Positions 55,826 to 64,000 of a stretch of 64,000 nt of DNA are shown here, piece after piece (the first letter of the stretch is position 1; each line of letters begins with the position of its first letter). The notes under the pieces are model-generated. The model made no database searches, was not told the DNA's origin, and was given only the letters and a program-made list of their open reading frames with translations. The position numbers were made by a program, and so were the translations under genes. The stretch is taken from positions 930,001-994,000 of the forward strand of contig JAWWNJ010000039.1 in the NCBI GenBank assembly GCA_037176885.1, given 5' to 3'. The DNA is from Favolaschia claudopus (Eukaryota; Basidiomycota; Agaricomycetes; Agaricales; Mycenaceae).

Positions 55826-58129
55826 TTATCTAATGTCGTCGCTCCCCGAAAATACCTCACCCATCCTTAGCTGCGCTATCATCGCCCGCGCGTGCATGTC
55901 CTTGATCCATTTCTGGGCTCGATGCTGCCCCAGCGCCCGTGTGATCTCCTTGCGAATCTGTATATGCTCAATGTCGTCCTGCCGCGCCTTGTCCTTGATG
56001 AGAAGCTCCCAGAATCTGAACGCCATCGTAGGATCCTCTGCACCCAGGCATGCTCGCACAAGGAACTTGCCAAGATGGGGATTGTACACGACCGATGACC
56101 GGGTGATAGACTGGATAATTTGGAACGCGCTCTGTAGTTTCGAAGCCTGGGCCGAGTCACTTGGCGGCGAGCCTGCGTCGAACGCAATGCTGCCGCGAAT
56201 AAGGGACACGATCGACTTGTAGCTGAGAGCGGCTCCCAGTTCTCGCACTCGCTGCACCATTTCGTTAACCAGTTCCATATCGCCGTGAGCCAAAGCATGG
56301 TGCATAATGGTGCCAAATGTGACATGGTCCGGCTGCAAACCCTTCTCAACCATTCGTCGAACGATTTGAAGGGCAGTTCGAGGATCGTGCTGCGCCATGA
56401 CGGTCAAAGTCACATTTATATCATATACGTCCGGCATTTCCTTCCGCTCGAGTAGAGCCTTGACCGTCTCGAAACCCCGGAAAAATTCGCCGATAATGAA
56501 GAAAGCCCTCGCTTGTGTCGTGATGACTTGATGGCTGCACTCGTGGATGGGCGGATGTGCATGAGCGAACCTGCGACATTACTACGCCCAAGAACCATCT
56601 GCAGTCGTCTCTCCGTTGTCGAACAGCTTCCAAAGTCGAGTCGTCGTTCTCATCAATTTCATCGTCCCGCCCTTGCTCTGCTTCCTCCAAAAAACGATCG
56701 TCCTTCTGAACGAGGTGGTTGAACGCGCTGACCATCCGAAGATACATGGAAGGGTTCTGGACGAAAGATAGACGATCTTTCCCGACTGAGAATCGTTCAT
56801 AGAGCGCTCTAGCAAGCCCGGCGTGTCCACGCTCCGCCAGTTGTCTGACAATCGAGGGTCTGTAATCGACCGGAATAAGGATATTTCTATCCAAGATTTG
56901 CTGAACAAGGTCTTGCGCAAGATGTGAATTCATGTTGAGAAGGTGGCGACCAGCCAAGCCAGCGCGTCTGCCCGTGGAGTGGCGTATAAATGCGTTTTGA
57001 GGACATCCGGCGACTGCGTGAAAGCATACAAGGCGTACGCTTCCTCGCAGGCGTCGATAGAATAGGCGGCGAGGTAGTATTCGCGAATGACGGCATTAGG
57101 CACTGGGGAGAAGGGATGTATCTTGGAGATCAAAGACCGGCACGCAACCAAGTCGGGGATGCTGGGCTCATTCAAACAGCCGTACAGCGTGTCCTTGGTC
57201 AGCGTAAGTGTGTGGGGACCAGGGCTGCTCGTGGGCTTCAGCAGAGGGGTGAGGAACCGTTCTGCCAACGGCCGCCAATACCAGTGCATGCTTGCTCTGA
57301 CGAGAGAGGAGCGCATGATAGACTCAAAATCCTCAAGTCCGGGGATAGTGTGAAGAGTTTCAGACGGGACATTCCCGGAATTGACGAGGAATTGGAAGAT
57401 CTCGTATGCCCGCTGTGCTTGAGACAGCTGAAGGAGTTTGTCAACGAACATGAACGACGCGTGAATGATATCCGGCGGCTTGTATGTCAATATGGCATCA
57501 TCCTTGGGAGGACGGAGACCTTGGAGTTGGGTGAGAAGGATCGGGTATATGAGCTCCAGCAGGGATTCATCGGCCGGGTCTGGTAAAGCCTCGGCGAAAG
57601 TGTGGGCTAGGACTGTAACGGCTGGGAGCGAGAGTCGATCCAATGCTCCTGGAAAATCCGCGAGTCGTTGCAACAATAACAGAATCGTGCGGGGACGCAG
57701 GAGAGGAACTGCATGCGAGGACAAGATCCTCAGTAACGTCAATTGAAGCTGATCTTGAGGAGCGCACTCGAGCATATCCGCTACGAGTTGATTGCTCAAA
57801 TCAGACTGCCGATGATATGTCGCCTGCGTAAGTAACGCGAAGTACGAAGTCAGAGGCAGACGAGCAAGCGACTGCCGGTCAAGCATGCGGAGTTGCTTGT
57901 ACGCCTGGAAATGCCTGAGTCTTTCGCTCACTTCCATTTTATCCGTCCTCTTCGCCGGGAGGCTGAACAAGGTATCGAAGAGTTTTGAAGTGGTTTGTAG
58001 ACCTTCAGTGCGTTGCACTGGAACATCCTGGCTTCTCCCCGCAGTCAGGAAGATGTTTCGGCGCAATAAAGGGAGTCCACGAAAACGTCCGAATTCAATT
58101 TGTAGCAGAATTCGGCGACAAAGGAACAT
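55826..58129 (-). CDS. PPR-like mitochondrial protein
   Basis: Exons 58129-56951, 56900-56578 and 56534-55826 total 2211 nt, 736 residues. The N-terminus (MFLCRRILLQIEFGRFRGLPLLRRN) is basic and acid-free, as in a mitochondrial presequence. The body is helical; pentatricopeptide-like units are clearest near the end: TALQIVRRMVEKGLQPDHVTF, then IMHHALAHGDMELVNEMVQRV. PPR proteins bind organellar RNA and control its processing or translation. The exact orthologue is not clear. Two GT-AG introns of 50 and 43 bases are inferred from frame continuity; the second donor (AT/GTCGCA) is weak. Confidence 0.78.
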
Positions 58130-59393
58130 AAGTTAGCTAGAAAATACAAAGACATTAGATGTTTTCCAGCTACAATCGAAAAATGAGTCGCACCACATGC
58201 CGCACGGGTTGCGAGACGCGCCAACTGTAGATTAGCGCAAGAAATGAGACCAGCACACGAAAATCCTGCGCTTCCTGGTAAATCCAAGTACCACCGTGAC
58301 ACGCGTTGAACGAAAAAGTGAATTTGGTCAAGACTCTGAAAGTAACAAGTGACGTAATCCATAATTCTTCTTCCCTCCCACCATGCCAATGCCATGCATC
58401 TTTGCACCTTGCATATGCAGCCTGCTGAGCGGCCACCGTTCCTCACGGTGTCCAACACATCGATAACAGATATACGCTCTCTATCGGCTCCCTTGGTGGA
58501 TCGTCTTGTCGTCAACCTCCGAATGCTCATCGGAGTCCAAGTTTGTTCAGCCCTCCTGGAGCGCATTTTCGCAGTCTGAGCTTGCTCAGCCTAAGAGGAT
58601 CTCTTCGGACCGACTTCCTCACCTTTGAACCTTGATGATTACTTACTACGTCTCTTGACGGCCTCTTTTTTGACCAACGCTTATAGAGTTAAACTTGTCA
58701 TTCTTGCAAGCCGTCTGTCCGATGCGCCGTTGACAGACTTGTCGTCCTGACCTGTCGACGTGTTCCGTCCGTACTCCTGGCTTCCTGAGCTCTATTTCAA
58801 TGCCTACGACGCACATAGGCGCATTTTAGCATCGGCTATTTATCGGTAGCGGGGCCGTATGCGGATGAGACTTGAGAACCGCCGGCAGCTTGTTCAACAA
58901 CTAGCGATGTACACGGCAAGCGGTGTCTTTCATCGTCTTCTGGGTCTTGTGGTCGTCGGGCCTCTGTACGCGGAGTACAATACCTTTTGCTTCCCCGCCC
59001 ACCCCACGATGGCTATCCACCAGCAGACCGCGCAGCAGATTTCGCTGTAGGTTCTCGTTTGTGGTCGCAACAAACCAGGACGCTGGAACTTCATTGAACC
59101 TGTTACTTCGCAACCAGATCGGGCAGAATGTAGACAATATCTTATTCTCGATTTCGAATTCATGGCGTATCTAATCTTTGACTGTCTTGTACCGAGCCAA
59201 AAATCTGTGTTCCGCTGTTTTCGCCTTGTCGTATCCTTCGCTATTTGTTTTGTATAGCATTATTGCGTGAAAACAAAGTTTAAGCTAAGTTTTTCCGCCT
59301 CTTTTCTCAGTCCAATCTTCGCATGACATGGCGAGGGGAAGTAAACACATGCCGATCATACACGAAGTAGCCACACATATCCAAACAACGGCC
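58130..59393. other. Divergent intergenic region, 1.26 kb
   Basis: This lies between the PPR gene (minus) and the GRASP gene (plus). Frames are short and domain-free on both strands. It must contain both promoters; a GCCATGG start context closes it on the right. Confidence 0.5.
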
Positions 59394-61116
59394 ATGGGGG
59401 CGACACAGTCCACCCAAACAGGTTTGCCAGTATTTCATCGATTTCCCGTGTCCCAACTCACTTGTGCACTCCAGCAACTCCGCCTTCACGTGCCCTCCAC
59501 GTTCTACGCGTAACTCCTGACTCCCCAGCCTCCAAGACAAGTATCGAAGTATATCCATTTCGTTGGTGTCTTGCAGCAGCACACTCAACTCGTTGGAAAG
59601 CCTCTGTTCGATTTTGTCGTCGGTTTCGAGGGCGACTCGTTAGCAGCTCAAAATACCATTGACGCCGCCGTCTTGGAAAGGATAGTCGAAGGACATGAAG
59701 GCCGAACATTGAACTTGTTGGTTTGGAACGCAAAAAGCCAGGGAACTCGAGGTACTTTGGGTTGGACTTTGGTGAACCAGCTAATATGTTACAGTTGTGC
59801 CTATTGTGCCATCTCGGGCGTGGTCATTGCCGTCAATAGGGTCAAGTCCAGAAGATGCAGCGGCACAACCTTCCCTCCTAGGTCTCAGCATGCGCATATG
59901 TGAGGTAACATCTGTAATTTCATTTTCTGTGATACATTTTTCTGAGATTTATAGCCCGAGTTCGCGATGGATAATGTTTGGCATGTGCTAGACGTGCTTG
60001 AGGGGTCACCGGCAGAGAGCGCTGGGCTTGTACCCTATGGAGGCAAGGGTTCAGTTTATTTCTTGCTTTCGCAAGCACCAACGGTTCTCAGACTACATAA
60101 CCGGATGGTCGGGAGGCGTCTTGAGCGCAGAAAACGACTTCTATGAACTTGTAGAAGCTGTAAGCTATCTGGCTCAATTTAGAACCATTAATTGACCGCT
60201 CCTATAGCATGTGGATAAACCTCTCCGTGTATACGTATATTCCCATGTGAGTCCACCTGTCATAATATCGTCGCATCCTCGCCCATTCTCTAGGATTTTG
60301 AGTGGGTTGAACCAGTTTACGACCTTTTCTCCCCTGACATATTTTAAGCGCTTTGCGTGAAGTCGTGCTGGTACCGAACAGGCATTGGGGCGGTGAAGGG
60401 CCTGCTCGGCTGCGTTTTCGGGTACGTTTTTCAATCTCTCTGGTTTTCTATATTAACCCGTGCTCGGAATAGTTATGGGTTATTACATCGAATCCCACCC
60501 CAACCGACAGAACGCTCAGCGACACCACCAGAACTCCTAGAAAACGTGGACGAATACGAAGAACAGCAACTGTTTGTTCCCGCCGATATACCAACACCAC
60601 AGCCGCAATACCACACAGCACCGTTGGCGGACTGGCGAAGGCAACAGGAGGATGAGCAAATGTATCGTCCCACACCAGTAGCACCGATACTGGAAGAGGA
60701 GGCCCACGACCATGCTCACGATCATGGCCACGGATTCGAGCACGTTCACCACCACCACCACCATGATCATGACCATGATCACGACCACGGCGACCACAAC
60801 CATGATGAACACTCACATAACCATGAGCATGCCCACTCTCACCCCAGCCCGCCAGGTCCTCCTCGGCGAACTTCATCTCTCACGGCAAGCTCATCGTTAA
60901 GGTCGTCCCGCGGTACGACCATCAAGTCATGAGTCTCCGTGTGCGCATGCTCAACATCCAGGCATAGTTCCAACACCCGTCTTCTCAGCAGCCGGCAGGG
61001 TTCCCTCTTCAAATTATGGATTAAAACAGGCCTCCAATAGCGACGACGGGACCGACGGAGAAACGAGTGCAGCTGATGATGATACAGATCGCGGAAGCCT
61101 GACCAGTGTCGATTAA
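59394..61116 (+). CDS. GRH1: GRASP55/65-like Golgi protein (Grh1), one-base frameshift
   Basis: Eleven exons beginning MGATQSTQ (Gly2, fit for N-myristoylation). The first PDZ-like half is LHVLRVTPDSPASKTSIE, FDFVVGFEGDSLAAQNTID, EGRTLNLLVWNAKSQGTR; the second is WHVLDVLEGSPAESAGLVPYGD, GWSGGVLSAENDFYELVEA, LREVVLVPNRHWGGEG, then LLGCVFGYGLLHRIP. GRASP proteins tether Golgi/ER-exit membranes and support unconventional secretion. The tail is Pro-rich, has a His/Asp-rich block (60,700-60,840), and ends acidic (DDDTDRGSLTSVD). Exon 8 is only 8 nt (60294-60301). Intron 5 uses a GC donor (GGAG/GCAAGG). The exons total 1234 nt, one too many: an extra C at 60,401-60,402 breaks the frame in the conserved GGEG/LLG motif. 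Confidence 0.87.
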
Positions 61117-61718
61117 ATGTTCTCTCAATCTGTACGCGTTTCTTGTGGCCATAAACTTCGGATAAATTTAGACCAGTTGCCGGCCCGTTCCGGTGATGGG
61201 AAGTCGCTGGTCAACAACCTCAAACTGAACCTCGCTCTCAAAATTGCACGTCGGTCGTGCGGCTTAAATGGCGATGAATGCTCTTTCGTGAACCAGTATT
61301 GATTTGCCGCAGACCTTGGAAATCCAAATTCGAACTCCCGACGCGTCTCAGACCGAGGGAAAAATCTTCTGTCTGCAATGGGATCGCGCGACTCGCGCCA
61401 AGTCTTTGAAGTCTTTGAATCATGTTCTGCCGCTCAACTCAAGCCAGAATGCTAGATTTGCTTATGTCCGTTTCTGAGAAATCTCAAGCTCTCCCCCAAA
61501 CCTTCTCTCTGACCAGTGGTCACCGCTTCGCACTTTAAATCTGCCGGCCCGCTTGATTCTTGTGACCTCCGCTTGTGCTGCACCCTGGCGACTTCGGGTC
61601 GTCTTCGGATTTGAACGCAATTGGCGCAAGCATCGGATTTTTTTTCACAGCTGCTCCGGCTCCCGGTATAAATAAACGAGCATGCACTTGAGGTTGGTTG
61701 TGCACTTTCTCATCCGTC
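61117..61718. other. Upstream region of the rhamnogalacturonan lyase
   Basis: No gene is supported; one 61-residue frame at 61117 directly after the GRASP stop has no domain. The right end holds a TATA box. Confidence 0.5.
61667..61675 (+). promoter_or_regulatory. TATA box (TATAAATAA)
   Basis: A consensus TATA element 44 bases before the ATG at 61719 of the secreted lyase gene. This spacing fits a short 5' leader, common in strongly inducible fungal carbohydrate-enzyme genes. Confidence 0.65.
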
Positions 61719-64000
61719 ATGAAGTTTCTGTGCTCGAGTTTGGCGTTTTTGGCTCTCCTCCCGCATGCCTTCGCGGCCTTTGGTGTGACCACATCCGGCT
61801 CAAACATGGTCGTGGACTCTGGGGCTGGATTGGTCACTACGAGTAAGTTGAAAAATCTTGCCTGTGAAGGCTGCCCCGAGACGATTCGTGTTGCATAGTC
61901 AATACCAACAACGGGGATATAACGTCCCTGGTTTTCAACGGCAAGCAACTGCAAGATTCGAGCAAACTCACGCAGCTTTCTTCGGGGCTAGGTTATTTCC
62001 CGACGAGGACCCTATTTCCCGGGACTGACTTTCTCGCCAAGGTTCTGCCAGCGTTAGCTCTTCCGTTGCCAACAACGTGGCGAAAATCACAATCACCACC
62101 TCCACTATTGTAAATGAAAGTCCTAGTATCTCAGACGCGAATGCTGATGCGAGTTATATAGACCCACTACTACATGGTTCAATCTGGTATTCGCATCTTT
62201 CAAAGAGGCCGCGTCAAATACTGAGGTGCATTAGGCGTCAACACCATCTACATCGGGACCAGTATCACGGCGGAGCCAGATGTAGGGGAGCTCCGACTGA
62301 TTGCACGGTTATCCAAGTCGGCGCTGCCTAATGGTATCCCGGCCTCTGAAATGAACGGAGGAACAGCAATAGAAGGCTCCGATGTTTTCCTCGTCAACGG
62401 ACAGACTCGTTCCAAATTCTACTCCAGCGTGCGTGGACAATTAGCGGCTGGAGACTCACAATCATGAACATAAATTTAGGTTCCGTTCATTCGCGACCAA
62501 GTTCATGGTACGTACAGGCTTTTTCTTCCTTCAGAGAACAATAAGCTGAATCTCCACAGGTGTCACTGGCTCTGGTGTCGGAGTGAGCAATTTGTTGAAA
62601 TTCGAGAAACGCATCGCTTACGTGGTTTATCAAGGCGTTTATGATCATTCCAGGCGTTTCTTATGAATCGAGTTCCGGTATGTCGTTTGTGAATCGTGCT
62701 GTGCTTCGGTTAAAACTGTTTAATAGGCGGGCCCTTTTTCCGCGATATCAATAACCAGGGATCGGCGCAGCAAGAACTCTACTGGTACATGAACTCGAAC
62801 CACGAACAGACTGAAACTTACCGCACGGGATTCTTTGGACCGTGTGTTCTCCACCACAACTCAATTTCTTGGAGCTCATTTTTCCGATATATAGGTATGC
62901 TCTGGCAATTACCACCGGTGGAGCTCCGTCTGCCTTTTGAACACAACGTTCATGGACAGTCTCGGCCTTCGTGGCTACGTGGCTGCTTCTGGCCGTGGCA
63001 CCGTAACGGGTATTCGTCGTTCGCTTTGTTTCGGGCGTCATGTATAACTTCCGCGCAGGCTCTTACTCTGGAACTTTGTCGGGAACTGCGGTTACGATCG
63101 GCTTCAAGGTATTGAGCTTTGCATTGTAAGTTTGCCCGGCCGACTCGATTGCTGATGCCGTTTCAGAACTCGGCTGCTCAATACTGGGTCGCTGCCTCAG
63201 GGTTCGTCAAACCTTTCATAGCTACCTGAAGCAGGGTTCACCCAAATCTTCTGCCAGGGGCTCTTTCACGAGGACCCTAATGAAGCCAGGAACTTAGTGA
63301 ATATTATTCTTTGCTGAATCTCCTCTCCTTAACGCATCGTCTCTGCCAGCACGGTGACACTGTACCAAGGAGAGCTTGAGGCAGGGACCGGAAGCGTCAC
63401 TGTCAGGGCCGGGGCCAGTACTTCCATAAACCTCTCTTCTTCCTTGAGCGTCCCTTCCGTCATCTGGCGCATCGGTTTGTTACTATCCTCTGCCTTTCAG
63501 GCTGTCCGTGTCTGCACAAAGTTGATGCAACCACATAGGAACCGTTGATGGCACTCCAGCAGGAGTACGTCCTCAAGCTTTGTTATGTTCGAAAGTGATT
63601 TACTCAACGTCTTTTCCAGTTCCTCAATGCCGATAAAATCGAATCTATGCATCCGTGAGTAAATTTCGCATTGAGCGCGACCCCAATGTGTTATATAAGT
63701 GAGGATGTCCTGACGATTATCTCTTCCAGATCTGACACCCGCATGTCAAATTGGGGTCCCGTCACGTTCACAGTCGGGTCGAGCGCTGCATCTTCCTTCC
63801 CTATGGCTCAGTTCAAAGCTGTATGAACTCAATTCTTGTGCGTCTTCATGACCTTGATGTATCCGACAGGTCAACAACCCCACAACGATCAGATGGACTG
63901 CATCGTCTTCGCAAATAGGTGCTCGAACGCTGCGTATCCGGACAACTGAAGCATTTGCTGGCGGGCGTCCTCAGATCACTGTAAACAGCTTTACATCTTC
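61719..64000 (+). CDS. Rhamnogalacturonan lyase (PL4), partial, secreted
   Basis: It begins [19 protein letters not shown], a signal peptide cleaved before AFGVTT. At least 18 short exons follow to the window end (for example 61719-61842, 61899-61991, 62235-62428, 62727-62841, 63350-63474, 63730-63820, 63870 on). The sequence reads as a PL4 rhamnogalacturonan lyase: [120 protein letters not shown]. It cleaves the rhamnose-galacturonate backbone of pectin by beta-elimination outside the cell. The frame breaks between APSA and [10 protein letters not shown] at about 62,935-62,942 (one base missing), otherwise all splices keep frame. The 3' end is beyond the window. Confidence 0.88.

Noticed and set aside
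58045..58566. Minus-strand 173-residue frame upstream of the PPR gene
   Set aside because: Overlaps the PPR start in another frame; no domain or splice support.
60700..60850. CAC/GAT-rich run considered as a microsatellite or CRISPR-like array
   Set aside because: It is a coding His/Asp-rich stretch inside the GRASP tail; no regular spacers.

Overview
This is a nuclear segment from a mushroom-forming basidiomycete (Agaricomycetes, probably Agaricales; I cannot name the genus). The evidence is: many 45-65 base GT-AG introns with CTNA-type branch points, a full PRP8 gene, a Trichodiene/Cop-type sesquiterpene synthase, repeated F-box/LRR genes, a fungal TET/JBP-like dioxygenase, a Zn2Cys6 factor, a fungal GRASP and a PL4 rhamnogalacturonan lyase. 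There is no operon structure.

Layout. (1) Bases 1-16,500 are accessory and gene-poor: five F-box genes (163-1533, 8113-9650, 10466-11959, 12462-14092 on minus; 14635-15992 on plus), a TET/JBP-like dioxygenase copy with a TGA (1766-3005), a WRN-type 3'-5' exonuclease (3900-4922) and two unrecognised proteins (6782-7923, 9852-10442). Most carry a stop or frameshift, and the plus strand is conspicuously A-rich whichever way the genes point. (2) At 16,506-17,094 sits a 589 bp non-autonomous element with 130 bp terminal inverted repeats and a perfect 9 bp target duplication (CAGTAATAC), best explained as a Mutator-type MITE. (3) From 18.2 kb the window becomes compact, intron-rich and gene-dense: sesquiterpene synthase with a TAA inside its Asp-rich motif (18225-19500), SAP-like protein (19507-22234), F-box protein (22389-23882), a divergent beta-tubulin (24848-26812), a Ser/Pro-rich PH protein (27336-31515), PRP8 (32132-41012), a Frm2/Hbn1-type nitroreductase (41108-41827), phospholipase D (42238-48122), an FAD-dependent fumarate-reductase-like enzyme (48317-50305), the SUMO E1 subunit AOS1 (50906-52244), a Zn2Cys6 transcription factor (52694-55455), a PPR-like mitochondrial protein (55826-58129), a GRASP/Grh1 Golgi protein (59394-61116) and a secreted rhamnogalacturonan lyase running off the right end (61719-64000).

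The right-hand 46 kb is mainly housekeeping (splicing, cytoskeleton, lipid signalling, sumoylation, secretion), with one secondary-metabolism and one plant-cell-wall gene. The genes do not form one pathway. The left 16 kb looks like a lineage-specific, decaying F-box/mobile-element island. Exon boundaries given here were worked out by eye from splice consensus and reading-frame continuity. Single-base frameshifts in otherwise intact genes (GRASP, rhamnogalacturonan lyase, one F-box) could be real or assembly errors. I see no clear new multi-gene system; the strongest candidates for novelty are the nested-hairpin MITE and the F-box/TET-JBP/exonuclease island.
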